64,000 nucleotides of DNA from Streptomyces sp. NBC_00247. GTDB taxonomy: Bacteria; Actinomycetota; Actinomycetes; Streptomycetales; Streptomycetaceae. Each line of letters starts with the position of its first letter. Position 1 is the stretch's first letter. The notes beneath the pieces are model-generated. The model saw nothing but the letters and a program-made list of their open reading frames with translations, did no database searches and was not told where the DNA came from. The DNA lies in contig NZ_CP108093.1 of NCBI RefSeq assembly GCF_036188265.1, positions 5,919,001 through 5,983,000 of the forward strand, read 5' to 3'. Below, piece after piece: positions 50,248 through 58,541 of this stretch. The position numbers and the translations under genes were made by a program.

Positions 50248-51023
50248 CCGGTACGAAGGATTTCGACGGGCTGTCCGCCCTGGTGACCGGAGGCGCGTCC
50301 GGCATCGGCGCCGCCGTCGCCACGCTGCTGCTGGAACGCGGCGCCCGGGTCGCGGTGCTCGACCGGGACACCGCCGGCGCCCCCGGGGGGACGTTCGCCG
50401 TGCAGGCGGACGTGACCGACGACGCGCAGGTCCGCGCGGCCGTCGACCGTGCCGCCGCCGAATTCGGCGGGTTGCACACCCTCGTCTCCAACGCGGGCAT
50501 CGGCTCCATCGGCACCGTCGAGGAGAACGCCGACGACGAGTGGGCCCGGGTGCTGGACATCAACGTCCTCGGCATGGTCCGTACCGCCCGGCACGCCCTG
50601 CCGCACCTGCGGGCCGCGGCCCTGGAGCGGCCCGGCGCGGTCTCCATCACCCAGACCTGCTCCATCGCGGCCACCGCCGGACTGCCGCAGCGGGCCCTCT
50701 ACAGCGCGAGCAAGGGCGCGGTCCTCTCCCTCACCCTCGCCATGGCCGCCGACCACGTCCGTGAAGGGGTCCGCGTCAACTGCGTCAACCCCGGTACCGC
50801 GGACACCCCGTGGATCGGACGGCTGCTCGGCCAGGCCGGGGACCCCGAGGCCGAACGGGCCGCGCTCAGCGCCCGTCAGCCGCTCGGCCGGCTGGTCTCG
50901 GCCGACGAGGTGGCCGCCGCGATCGTCTACCTGGCGAGCCCCGCCGCCGCCTCCGTCACCGGCACCGCCCTCGCCGTCGACGGCGGGATGCAGGGCCTCC
51001 GGCTGCGCCCCGCGTCGGACTGA
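50244..51023 (+). CDS. SDR family oxidoreductase, probable 2-keto-3-deoxy-L-fuconate dehydrogenase
   Basis: This 259-residue short-chain dehydrogenase has the cofactor motif 'LVTGGASGIGAAVATLLLERG' (about 13-33), 'VSNAGIGSIGTVEE' (about 81-94) and the active site Ser/Tyr/Lys in 'SITQTCSIAATAGLPQRALYSASKGAVLSL' (about 133-162). 'DRDTAG' after the second strand suggests NAD preference. AGGAGG lies seven bases ahead of the ATG, which overlaps the fuconate dehydratase stop. The operon order fits the next step, oxidation of 2-keto-3-deoxy-L-fuconate; this is inferred from context. Confidence 0.9.
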   Translation: MTGTKDFDGLSALVTGGASGIGAAVATLLLERGARVAVLDRDTAGAPGGTFAVQADVTDDAQVRAAVDRAAAEFGGLHTLVSNAGIGSIGTVEENADDEWARVLDINVLGMVRTARHALPHLRAAALERPGAVSITQTCSIAATAGLPQRALYSASKGAVLSLTLAMAADHVREGVRVNCVNPGTADTPWIGRLLGQAGDPEAERAALSARQPLGRLVSADEVAAAIVYLASPAAASVTGTALAVDGGMQGLRLRPASD

Positions 51024-51077
51024 GTACCCGCCGGCCGCCGGACCCGTCACCGTCGACGGACCGGAGGCCGGCGTCCC

Positions 51078-51114
51078 GCCCCTCCGGGAAGGCCGAGCGC
51101 CTTCCCGGAGGGGC
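51078..51114 (+). terminator. 15-bp perfect hairpin after the SDR gene
   Basis: Arms 51078-51092 and 51100-51114 pair perfectly around a 7-base loop, between the convergent SDR and regulator genes. Confidence 0.8.
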
Positions 51115-51194
51115 CGCTCGCGTTCCGGGGAGGCCGACCGCGTGTCGGGAGGGTGTGCGTGCGTGCGTGTCAGTCGGACGGAGGGGCGCGCGTC

Positions 51195-51866
51195 TCAGAG
51201 GGTCGAACGCAGCCACTGCTCCACGCTCGCCACATGCACCGTCGCCCAGGCCCGCGCCGCCTCCGGGTCCCGGTCGCGCAAGGCGGCCAGGATCGCGCGG
51301 TGCTCCTGGAGGGTGCGGCTGAGCGCGTCCTCCTGGGTCAGGCCCCGCCAGACCCGCGCGCGGGTGGTCGGCCCCGACAGGCCGTCCAGCAGTGAGCAGA
51401 GCACGGTATTGCCCGAGGCCTGGACGATGCCCCGGTGGAAGTCCAGGTCGGCGGCGACCAGTTCCTCCACCGAGGGGGCGCTGCCCAGCGCGTCGAGCTG
51501 CGCGGCGAGCGCGTCCAGTTCGGCGTCCCCGATCCGGGAGGCGGCCATCGCGGTCGCCGCCGGCTCCAGGATGCGGCGGACCGCGAGAAACTCCAGCACC
51601 GTGTCGTCGCGGTGGAAGTCCACCACGAAACTCAGTGCCTCCAGCAGGAGTTGGGGGTCCAGGCTGGTGACGTAGGTGCCGTCGCCCTGCCGTACGTCGA
51701 GGATGCGGATCAGGGACAGGGCCCGCACCGCCTCGCGCAGGGAGTTGCGGGACAGCCCGAGGTCCGCGGCGAGTTCGCTCTCCTTCGGCAGCCGGTCGCC
51801 GGGGCGGAGCGCACCCGAGACGATCATGCCCTTGATCTTTTCGATCGCCTCGTCGGTGACAGCCAT
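51195..51866 (-). CDS. FadR/GntR family regulator (FCD domain)
   Basis: This 223-residue regulator has a GntR winged helix ('IKGMIVSGALRPGDRLPKESELAADLGLSRNSLREAVRALSLIRILDVRQGDGTYV', about 11-66) and an FCD domain ('ADLDFHRGIVQASGNTVL', Asp/His metal ligands; 'EHRAILAALRDRDPEAA'). GGAGG precedes the ATG at 51866. The palindrome 30-44 bases upstream of its start also occurs ahead of the fuconate dehydratase gene, so it probably represses both, with L-fuconate or a product as inducer. Confidence 0.92.
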   Translation of the reverse strand: MAVTDEAIEKIKGMIVSGALRPGDRLPKESELAADLGLSRNSLREAVRALSLIRILDVRQGDGTYVTSLDPQLLLEALSFVVDFHRDDTVLEFLAVRRILEPAATAMAASRIGDAELDALAAQLDALGSAPSVEELVAADLDFHRGIVQASGNTVLCSLLDGLSGPTTRARVWRGLTQEDALSRTLQEHRAILAALRDRDPEAARAWATVHVASVEQWLRSTL

Positions 51867-51895
51867 GACGGTCCTCCAGAGTGCGCAGGGGAATC

Positions 51896-51922
51896 AGACA
51901 TCGGATGTCTCATCCCATTATG
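51896..51922 (-). promoter_or_regulatory. Promoter and palindromic operator of the FadR-type regulator
   Basis: The 15-bp perfect palindrome AGACATC-G-GATGTCT (51896-51910) lies at the expected start site of a -10 CATAAT (minus strand, 51922-51917). Occupancy would block transcription of the regulator itself. Confidence 0.7.
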
Positions 51923-51961
51923 CGGGTCCGCCCCGCCCGCCTCCGCCGCGCTGAGCCGGGA

Positions 51962-53020
51962 TCACTCCCACAGATCCGTCGGGGCCTCCCGGCGGACCAC
52001 CGGAGCGATCTCCTCCGCGAACCGCTGCAGGGTCTCCACCTGCTCGGGACGGCTCAGACCGAAGCCGTCCACGGTGATCGACTGGAGGTCGTGGTGGTAT
52101 TCCTCGTAATAGCCGAGGATCTTGTCGATGATCTGCTGAGGACTGCCGATCAGCTGCGGGCCGCCCGCGATGGCGTCCTCGATCGTCCGGAACGGAGTGT
52201 TGTACCCGGCCTTCCCCTCCAGGTGCGGCTTGAAGGACTGCCGTACCCGGGCTTCGTACAGCTCCTTGTACCGCTCCACCGCCTGCTGCGAACCGTCCGC
52301 GATCAGCAGCCCCCCGGATCCGGCCGCCACCCGGGCGTCCGCCGGATCGTGCCCGTACGCCTCGAACCGCTCGCGGTAGTGCGCGATCAGCCGCGCGTAC
52401 GCCGCCTTCGGCTGGATGGCGTTGGCCGTGAAGAGGGGATCGCCGTGCTTGGCGGCCAGTTCGGTGGAGTGCAGGCTGGTCGCCGAGCCGTGCCAGACGC
52501 GCGGAGCGCCGTCGTACGGACGAGGCACGGTGGTGGTGTTCTTCAGCGGCGGGCGGAACTCCCCCTCCCAGTCCACCCCCTCCTCGGTCCACAGCCGGCG
52601 CAGCAGCTCGTACTTCTCTTCCTGGAGGTCCCACTGCCGGTCCTCGTCGAGCCCGAAGAGCGCGAAGTGGCCGGCCTCGGCGCCCTTCCCGACGACCAGT
52701 TCGAGCCGCCCCCGCGCTATCTGGTCGAGCGTGGCGTAGTCCTCGGCGACCCGGACCGGGTCGAGGATCGCGACCACCGTGACGCCCGTGAGCAACCGGA
52801 TGGAGGTCGTCCGCGCGGCCACCGCACCCAGCACCACGGTGGGGCTCGACGAGAGGAAGGCACCGGCGTGCCGTTCACCGACGGCGTAAGCGTCGAAGCC
52901 GAGCCGCTCGGCGTCCGAGGCGGCCGCGATCACTTCGGCGAAGCGGTCGGCGGGGGAGAGGAGTTCGCCGGTCAGCGGGTGCGGGGCATGCCCGATCAGG
53001 GAGAGCACGGAGAATTTCAT
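51962..53020 (-). CDS. LLM class flavin-dependent oxidoreductase (bacterial luciferase-like)
   Basis: This 352-residue flavin monooxygenase-like TIM barrel has 'MKFSVLSLIGHAPHPLTGELLSPADRFAEVIAAASDAERLGFDAYAVGERHAGAFLSSSPTVVLGAVAART' at the N-terminus, 'DPVRVAEDYATLDQIARGRLELVVGKG' (about 88-114) and 'GSPQQIIDKILGYYEEYHHD' (about 292-311). It is typical of FMNH2-dependent members. It lies upstream of the FadR-type regulator on the same strand with a 95-base gap holding the regulator's own promoter. The SD is very close to the ATG at 53020; a GTG nine bases upstream is an alternative start. Substrate unknown. Confidence 0.92.
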   Translation of the reverse strand: MKFSVLSLIGHAPHPLTGELLSPADRFAEVIAAASDAERLGFDAYAVGERHAGAFLSSSPTVVLGAVAARTTSIRLLTGVTVVAILDPVRVAEDYATLDQIARGRLELVVGKGAEAGHFALFGLDEDRQWDLQEEKYELLRRLWTEEGVDWEGEFRPPLKNTTTVPRPYDGAPRVWHGSATSLHSTELAAKHGDPLFTANAIQPKAAYARLIAHYRERFEAYGHDPADARVAAGSGGLLIADGSQQAVERYKELYEARVRQSFKPHLEGKAGYNTPFRTIEDAIAGGPQLIGSPQQIIDKILGYYEEYHHDLQSITVDGFGLSRPEQVETLQRFAEEIAPVVRREAPTDLWE

Positions 53021-53067
53021 GCCCTCCACTGTTCTCGCCTTCCGTTGCGGCGGTGTGGCGGCAGCGT

Positions 53068-53106
53068 GGCGGGGCCGGGGCGTGGTCACCCCTCCCCGGC
53101 CCCGCC
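53068..53106 (-). terminator. 13-bp perfect hairpin at the end of the glycerol operon
   Basis: Arms 53068-53080 and 53094-53106 pair perfectly around a 13-base loop, ten bases after the glpD stop on the minus strand. Confidence 0.75.
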
Positions 53107-53115
53107 GTCCCTCCC

Positions 53116-54726
53116 TCAGCGGCGCTCCGCCAGCACCGACTCGACACCGGCCCGCACCTCGTCGGTGGCGAGCCCGCGGATCGTCAGCGTCGTCCGCCTG
53201 CGCAGCACGTCGTCGGCGGTCTCGGCCCACTCGTGGTCCCGCGCGTACACCACCTGCGCCCATATCTCCGGAGCGTCGGGGTGGACGCGGCGGGCGAGGG
53301 CCGGGTCTTCCTCCGCGAGCCGGGTGATCTCGAAGGCGAGCGAACCGTAGTGGGTGGCCAGGTGCCGGGCGGTGTCCGCCGCGAGTTCCGGCCCCGATCC
53401 GGCGCCGTCCGCCAGCAGCCGGTGCGTCACCGCTCCGGGACTGGCGATCCCGGGCAGCGCCAGCCGCTTCGGCAGACGGTCCATCGGCTCCATGGCATCG
53501 GTCAGCGGCCGGCCCGGGAGCGCGGCCAGCTTGTTCACCACGGCACGGCCGATGTGACGGAACGTCGTCCACTTGCCGCCCGCAACCGACAGCATCCCGC
53601 CGCGCCCCTCCGTCACGACCGTCTCGCGCTTGGCCTTCGAAGTGTCGCCCGGACCGCCCGGAAGCACCCGCAGCCCCGCGAAGGAGTACGTGATCAGGTC
53701 GCGCGAGAGCTGCTGGTCCCGGACGGAGAAGGCCGCCTCGTCCAGGATCTGCGCGGTGTCCTTCTCCGTCACCGTCAGGTCCTCGGGCTCGCCCTCGTAC
53801 ACCTCGTCCGTGGTGCCCAGCAGCAGCATGTCCTCCCAGGGCAGGGCGAAGGTGATCCGGTACGTGTCGATCGGCGTCGCCAGCGCCGCCCGCCAGGGGG
53901 CGGTGCGCCGCAGCACCAGGTGCGCGCCCTTCGACAGGCGTACGGAGGGGGCGGCGCCCGGGTCCTCCATCCGCCGCAGCCGGTCCACCCACGGGCCGGT
54001 GGCGTTCAGCACCAGGCGGGCGTCCACCCCGAACTCCGTACCGCTCACCCGGTCGGCCAGCTCCGCGCCGGTGACCCGGCCCCGGGTGAACCGGAGCCCG
54101 GTCACCGCCGCGTGGTTGAGCACGTCGACGCCGGCCGCGACCGCCGCGCGCACGGTCATCAGGGCCATCCGCGCGTCGTTCATCTGGTCGTCGCCGTAGA
54201 CCGCGACCGCCTTCAGCCCGTCCGTACGCAGTTCGGGCACGTCCCGGCGGGCCCGCTGCGGGCTGATCACATGGCCGACGCCATCGCCGAACGCGGACAG
54301 CGCCGAGTAGGCGAAGACGCCCGCGCCGAGCTTGGCGGCCCCGTGCGGGCCGCCCTTGTAGACCGGCAGGTAGAAGGTGAGCGGGTTGGCGAGGTGCGGG
54401 GCGACCTGTCGGGAGACGGCCCGCCGCTCGAAGTGGTTCTCCGCCACCAGCTTCACCGCACCGGTCTGGAGGTAGCGCAGCCCCCCGTGGAGGAGCTTCG
54501 AGGAAGCGGAGGAGGTGGCGCCGGCGAAGTCGCCGGCGTCGACCAGGGCCACCCGCAGCCCGGACTGCGCGGCATGCCAGGCGGTGGAGATGCCCAGGAT
54601 GCCACCGCCGATCACCAGGAGGTCGTACGTCGTGCGGGAGAGCCGCTCCCTGGTTTCGGCGCGGCCCGGGTGGGGGCCGGCGGCCGGGCGCGTCCCGGGG
54701 GCGGGGACGCTCTGCGGGATGGTCAT
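53116..54726 (-). CDS. glpD: Glycerol-3-phosphate dehydrogenase (FAD-dependent, GlpD)
   Basis: This 536-residue flavoenzyme oxidises sn-glycerol-3-phosphate to dihydroxyacetone phosphate and passes electrons to menaquinone at the membrane. The FAD motif 'DLLVIGGGILGISTAWHAAQSG' (about 35-56) and the family signature 'SSASSKLLHGGLRYLQ' (about 71-86) are intact. 'GGKWTTFRHIG' (about 378-388) is the FAD/substrate Lys region. A C-terminal helical domain (DAO_C) completes the protein. It is the last gene of glpF-glpK-glpD, six bases after glpK. Confidence 0.96.
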   Translation of the reverse strand: MTIPQSVPAPGTRPAAGPHPGRAETRERLSRTTYDLLVIGGGILGISTAWHAAQSGLRVALVDAGDFAGATSSASSKLLHGGLRYLQTGAVKLVAENHFERRAVSRQVAPHLANPLTFYLPVYKGGPHGAAKLGAGVFAYSALSAFGDGVGHVISPQRARRDVPELRTDGLKAVAVYGDDQMNDARMALMTVRAAVAAGVDVLNHAAVTGLRFTRGRVTGAELADRVSGTEFGVDARLVLNATGPWVDRLRRMEDPGAAPSVRLSKGAHLVLRRTAPWRAALATPIDTYRITFALPWEDMLLLGTTDEVYEGEPEDLTVTEKDTAQILDEAAFSVRDQQLSRDLITYSFAGLRVLPGGPGDTSKAKRETVVTEGRGGMLSVAGGKWTTFRHIGRAVVNKLAALPGRPLTDAMEPMDRLPKRLALPGIASPGAVTHRLLADGAGSGPELAADTARHLATHYGSLAFEITRLAEEDPALARRVHPDAPEIWAQVVYARDHEWAETADDVLRRRTTLTIRGLATDEVRAGVESVLAERR

Positions 54727-54732
54727 GTCTGC

Positions 54733-56265
54733 TTACTCCTCGGTGGTGTCGTCGAGCCAGCCCATGGAGCGCTGCACCGCCTTGAGCCAGCTCTTGTACT
54801 CGCGGTCACGGGTGGCCGCGTCCATGCGGGGGGTCCACTCGGCGGCCCGGCGCCAGTTGGCGCGCAGCGCGTCGGTGTCCGGCCAGAAGCCGACGGCGAG
54901 GCCGGCGGCGTAGGCGGCGCCCAGACAGGTGGTCTCGGCGACCATCGGGCGCACCACGGGTGCGTCCAGACAGTCCGAGAGCATCTGCATCAGCAGGTTG
55001 TTGGAGGTCATCCCGCCGTCGACCTTGAGCGCGGTCAGCTCGACGCCCGAGTCCTTCGTCATGGCGTCGCTGATCTCGCGGGTCTGCCAGGCCGTCGCTT
55101 CGAGCACGGCCCGGGCGATGTGCGCCTTGGTGACGTACCGCGTGAGCCCGGCGATGATGCCGCGGGCGTCGGGCCGCCAGTACGGGGCGAACAGGCCGGA
55201 GAAGGCGGGGACGAAGTACGCGCCGCCGTTGTCGTCCACCGAGGAGGCCAGGGTCTCGATCTCGGCGGCCGAGTTGATGAGCCCCATCTGGTCGCGCATC
55301 CACTGCACCAGCGAACCGGTGACCGCGATGGACCCCTCCAGCGCGTACACGGCCGGCTGGTCGCCGATCCGGTAGCCCACGGTGGTCAGCAGCCCGTTGT
55401 AGGAGTTGACCGGGGTGGAGCCGGTGTTGATGAGCATGAAGGTGCCGGTGCCGTACGTGGACTTGGCCTCGCCCTCCGCGAAGCAGGTCTGGCCGAACAG
55501 GGCCGCCTGCTGGTCGCCCAGCGCGGAGGCCACCGGGACCCCGGCGAGCACCCCCTCGGCGGCGAGGCCGTAGACCTCGGAGGAGGAGCGGATCTCCGGC
55601 AGCACGGCGGCCGGGATGTCCATGGACCGCAGGATGCGCTCGTTCCACTTCAGGTCGTGCAGGTTCATCAGCAGGGTGCGCGAGGCGTTGGTGACGTCGG
55701 TGACGTGGACGCCGCCGTCGGTGCCGCCGGTGAGGTTCCAGATGACCCAGGAGTCCATCGTGCCGAAGAGGATGTCCCCGCGCTCGGCGCGCTCGCGCAG
55801 ACCCTCGACGTTGTCGAGCAGCCAGCGGATCTTGGGGCCGGCGAAGTAGGAGGCGAGCGGCAGACCCGTCTCGCGCCGGAAGCGGTCCTGTCCGACGTTG
55901 CGGCCGAGTTCCTTGCAGAGCGCGTCGGTACGGGTGTCCTGCCAGACGAGGGCGTTGTGGACGGGCTCACCGGTGTGCCGGTCCCACATCAGCGTGGTCT
56001 CGCGCTGGTTGGTGATGCCGATGGCTTTCACGTCGTCGGCCGTGACACCCGCCTTGACGACCGCTCCGGCCACCACCTCCCGCACGTTCTCCCAGATCTC
56101 GGCGGCGTCGTGCTCGACCCAGCCGGGCTTGGGGAAGATCTGCTCGTGCTCCTTCTGCTCGACCGAGACGATCCGGCCGTCCTTGTCGAAGACGATGCAG
56201 CGGGTGGAGGTGGTGCCCTGGTCGATGGCCGCGATGAACGGGCCGGCGGTGTGTGCGTCGTTCAC
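54733..56265 (-). CDS. glpK: Glycerol kinase
   Basis: This 510-residue FGGY kinase phosphorylates glycerol to sn-glycerol-3-phosphate. 'IAAIDQGTTSTRCIVFDKDGRIV' (about 11-33) is the ATP phosphate motif, 'GITNQRETTLMWDRHTGEPVHNALVWQDTRT' (about 79-109) includes the glycerol-binding Arg/Glu, and 'STYGTGTFMLINTG' (about 275-288) with 'KVDGGMTSNNLLMQMLSD' (about 413-430) form the nucleotide site. Length matches the family. GGGGAG precedes the GTG at 56265. Confidence 0.97.
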   Translation of the reverse strand: MNDAHTAGPFIAAIDQGTTSTRCIVFDKDGRIVSVEQKEHEQIFPKPGWVEHDAAEIWENVREVVAGAVVKAGVTADDVKAIGITNQRETTLMWDRHTGEPVHNALVWQDTRTDALCKELGRNVGQDRFRRETGLPLASYFAGPKIRWLLDNVEGLRERAERGDILFGTMDSWVIWNLTGGTDGGVHVTDVTNASRTLLMNLHDLKWNERILRSMDIPAAVLPEIRSSSEVYGLAAEGVLAGVPVASALGDQQAALFGQTCFAEGEAKSTYGTGTFMLINTGSTPVNSYNGLLTTVGYRIGDQPAVYALEGSIAVTGSLVQWMRDQMGLINSAAEIETLASSVDDNGGAYFVPAFSGLFAPYWRPDARGIIAGLTRYVTKAHIARAVLEATAWQTREISDAMTKDSGVELTALKVDGGMTSNNLLMQMLSDCLDAPVVRPMVAETTCLGAAYAAGLAVGFWPDTDALRANWRRAAEWTPRMDAATRDREYKSWLKAVQRSMGWLDDTTEE

Positions 56266-56335
56266 GATGTGCTCCCCGGGTCTGTGGTGGTGTGTGGAGG
56301 CGTCTGCCGGGCGCCTGGGGTCCTGGTCCCGCCCA

Positions 56336-57127
56336 TCAGGCGAAGGCGACGTTGTAGAGGAGACCGGCGAGGGCGCCGCCCACGAGCGGTCCCACGACGG
56401 GTACCCAGGCGTAGCCCCAGTCCGAGCCGCCCTTGTTCGGCAGCGGCAGAATGGCGTGCACGATACGCGGGCCGAGGTCGCGGACCGGGTTGATCGCGTA
56501 CCCCGTCGGGCCGCCGAGCGAGAGCCCGATGCCGACGACGACCAGGGCGGTGACGAGCGCGCCCAGCGTGCCGAGCCCGTTGCCGTCGTCGTTGAGGCCC
56601 TGGGTCAGGATCGCCAGGACCAGCACGAGGGTGGCGATCACCTCGGTGACCACGTTCTGCACGGCGTTACGGATCTCGGGGCTGGTGCAGAAGACCCCCA
56701 GCACCGGTCCCGCGGCGGGCGCGGAGGTCTGGTCGACCATGCCTTCGGCGGGGTTCGGGGTGCCGGTGATCTCCGGGTCGGTCAGGTGGGCGTGGAACTG
56801 TCCGTAGTACACGGCCCACACCAGTACCGCTCCGACGGCGGCACCGAGCAGCTGCGATCCGAGGTAGAGGGGCACCTGGCTCCACGGCGTACCGCCCTGG
56901 ATCGCGAGACCGATGGTGACGGCCGGGTTCAGATGGGCCCCGGACACACCGCCCGCCAGGTACGCGCCGGTGAGCACCGCGAAACCCCAGCCGAAGGCGA
57001 TGGCGACCCAGCCCGCGTCCTTCGCCTTGGAGCGTTTGAGCGTGACGGCGGCACAGACTCCACCGCCCAGCAGGATGAGTACGGCGGTACCGATGGTCTC
57101 GCCGATGAAGATGTCGGAGCTGGACAC
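56336..57127 (-). CDS. glpF: Glycerol uptake facilitator (MIP/aquaporin family)
   Basis: This 263-residue membrane channel passes glycerol. Six membrane segments and two half-helices are present. The first pore motif is canonical ('HLNPAVTIG', about 65-73). The second is 'AINPVRDLGPR' (about 213-223), with Val in place of the Ala of NPA, while the selectivity Arg is kept. AAAGGAG sits six bases before the GTG at 57127. First gene of glpF-glpK-glpD, with a 70-base gap before glpK. The promoter with two GylR-type sites is at 57247-57301. Confidence 0.95.
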   Translation of the reverse strand: MSSSDIFIGETIGTAVLILLGGGVCAAVTLKRSKAKDAGWVAIAFGWGFAVLTGAYLAGGVSGAHLNPAVTIGLAIQGGTPWSQVPLYLGSQLLGAAVGAVLVWAVYYGQFHAHLTDPEITGTPNPAEGMVDQTSAPAAGPVLGVFCTSPEIRNAVQNVVTEVIATLVLVLAILTQGLNDDGNGLGTLGALVTALVVVGIGLSLGGPTGYAINPVRDLGPRIVHAILPLPNKGGSDWGYAWVPVVGPLVGGALAGLLYNVAFA

Positions 57128-57529
57128 CGCGACTCCTTTGTCCTTCGTCCAGGGGAATGCGCACCGCCGGGTCCCTCCGGGGGTACACGCCCCAGATGAC
57201 GCCCCTTTCTCGGGGAACGCGTCACCTGCAAGGGCTTGACCGGCCCTCGGCATTGCCACACCCTAACGCCTATGGCCGCCGAGCGTTCGGCAATGCCGAC
57301 CGGTGAACGGCAGTGTTTCGCCCGGTCGGGGCGGGCGTCAAGGGGGTGTGGCATACGACTCGGGGCGGTGTCGCGCTCCGGCACGGACCGGCCGGCGCGC
57401 GTGCCCGCGTACCGGCGCCCCGTGGCCGGGGAGGGCGGGCCGGAGCGCCGGGGACGCGGAAGCCCGCCCGGTCGGGCGACACGGGCGGGCTCGGAGCGGC
57501 TCGAAAGTTGCGGAGGTGGCCGCGCGGGG
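57128..57529. other. Intergenic region between gylR and glpF
   Basis: These 402 bases contain the glpF promoter and operators (57247-57301) and a long glpF leader. The stretch from 57302 to 57529 is the gylR 3' flank and shows no gene. Confidence 0.6.
57247..57301 (-). promoter_or_regulatory. glpF promoter flanked by two GylR-type palindromes
   Basis: A -10 TAGGGT lies on the minus strand at 57265-57260. One site (TCGGCATTGCC, 57247-57257; core GGCA-T-TGCC) sits at the expected start, about 57253. A second (GTTCGGCAATGCCGACC, 57285-57301) covers the -35 position. Confidence 0.7.
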
Positions 57530-58294
57530 TCAGAAGCGGCCGGCCCCCAGGTCGCGGGAGACCGCCCGGGCGCAGTCGCGTACCGCCGCGATCAGCTCGG
57601 GCCGCAGCTCGCCCTCCGGGCGCAGCCGCTCCACCGCGCCCGTCACCGCGACCGCGCCGACCGGCATCCGGCGGCCGTCGTGGATGGGGGCCGCGACGGC
57701 CGCCACCCCCTCCCAGGTCTCCTCGGTGTCGTCGGCCCAGCCGCGCGCCCTGGTCAGCGAGAGCGTCTCCTCGAACGCGTCCTGCGCGGTGACCGTGCGC
57801 GCGGTGAAGGAGCGCCGCTCGCCCTCCAGCGCCTCGCTGTGCGCCATCGGGTCGAACGCGGCCAGCACCTTGCCCAGCGCGGTGGAGTGCAGCGGCTGCA
57901 TGGCGCCGACCTCCAGCACCTGGCGGCTGTCGTCCGGCCGGAACACGTGGTGCACGATCAGGACCCCGTGCTGGTGCAGCACCCCGAGGTGGACGCTCTC
58001 GCCGCTCGACCGGGCGAGGTCGTCGGTCCAGACGAGGGCACGGGCGCGCAGCTCGTGCACGTCCAGATAGCTGTTGCCCAGGCGCAGCAGCTCCGCGCCC
58101 AGTTGGTAGCGGCCGGACGCCGGGTCCTGCTCGACGAAGCCCTCCAGCTGGAGCGTGCGCAGGATGCCGTGCGCCGTCCCCTTGGCGAGCCCCACGGACG
58201 AGGCGATGTCGGAGAGGCCGAGCCGGCGCTCGCCGCCCGCCAGCAGACGCAGCATCGCCGCCGCCCGCTCCAGCGACTGGATGTTCTTGGCCAT
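57530..58294 (-). CDS. gylR: IclR family regulator of the glycerol operon
   Basis: This 254-residue protein matches GylR of S. coelicolor in length and context; GylR represses the glycerol operon and itself. The winged helix ('QSLERAAAMLRLLAGGERRLGLSDIASSVGLAKGTAHGILRTLQLEGFVEQDPASGRYQLG', about 6-66) precedes the IclR effector domain ('HLGVLHQHGVLIVHHV', 'PLHSTALGKVLAAF', 'GWADDTEETWEGVAAVAAPIHDGRRMPVGAVAVTG'). GGAGGAG lies ahead of the ATG at 58294. It is transcribed in the same direction as glpFKD but from its own promoter. Confidence 0.95.
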   Translation of the reverse strand: MAKNIQSLERAAAMLRLLAGGERRLGLSDIASSVGLAKGTAHGILRTLQLEGFVEQDPASGRYQLGAELLRLGNSYLDVHELRARALVWTDDLARSSGESVHLGVLHQHGVLIVHHVFRPDDSRQVLEVGAMQPLHSTALGKVLAAFDPMAHSEALEGERRSFTARTVTAQDAFEETLSLTRARGWADDTEETWEGVAAVAAPIHDGRRMPVGAVAVTGAVERLRPEGELRPELIAAVRDCARAVSRDLGAGRF

Positions 58295-58323
58295 CGCGCC
58301 GTACTCCTCCACTCGTCCACTCG

Positions 58324-58360
58324 GTTCGACAATGCTGAACACTATCGGCCGATGCCGACC
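58324..58360 (-). promoter_or_regulatory. gylR promoter with GylR-type operator
   Basis: GTTCGACAATGCTGAAC (58324-58340) matches the glpF site at 57285-57301 in 14 of 17 positions and is itself a pseudo-palindrome. It overlaps a -10 TAGTGT (minus strand, 58344-58339). A related half-site ending ATGCCGACC (58352-58360) lies over the -35 position. Confidence 0.7.
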
Positions 58361-58469
58361 TCCGCGCGGGGTGAGGTGCGGTGTCAGGCCGTCTCCCCGC
58401 CGCACCTTTTCCGCCACAGCATGCAGTCCGGTCGGTGGGACGCCCGCACAGGGGTCACCGGTAGCGGGC

Positions 58470-58484
58470 TACGCTGGCCGGGTG
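58470..58484 (+). promoter_or_regulatory. metH promoter -10 with possible leaderless GTG
   Basis: TACGCT (58470-58475) is followed after six bases by GTG at 58482, which is in frame with metH and would add 20 residues. The annotated ATG at 58542 has its own SD. Confidence 0.45.
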
Positions 58485-58541
58485 CGCCTTCTGCCGGAAG
58501 TGCGCAAAGCCGACAGCCGTCGCATCCCTGGGAGATCATCC

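Noticed and set aside
53053..56493. 1146-codon plus-strand frame opposite glpD and glpK
   Set aside because: Antisense shadow of two certain genes.
58295..58541. Cobalamin riboswitch upstream of metH
   Set aside because: I looked for a B12 box and the expected multi-stem leader; neither is evident, and metH is not usually repressed by B12.
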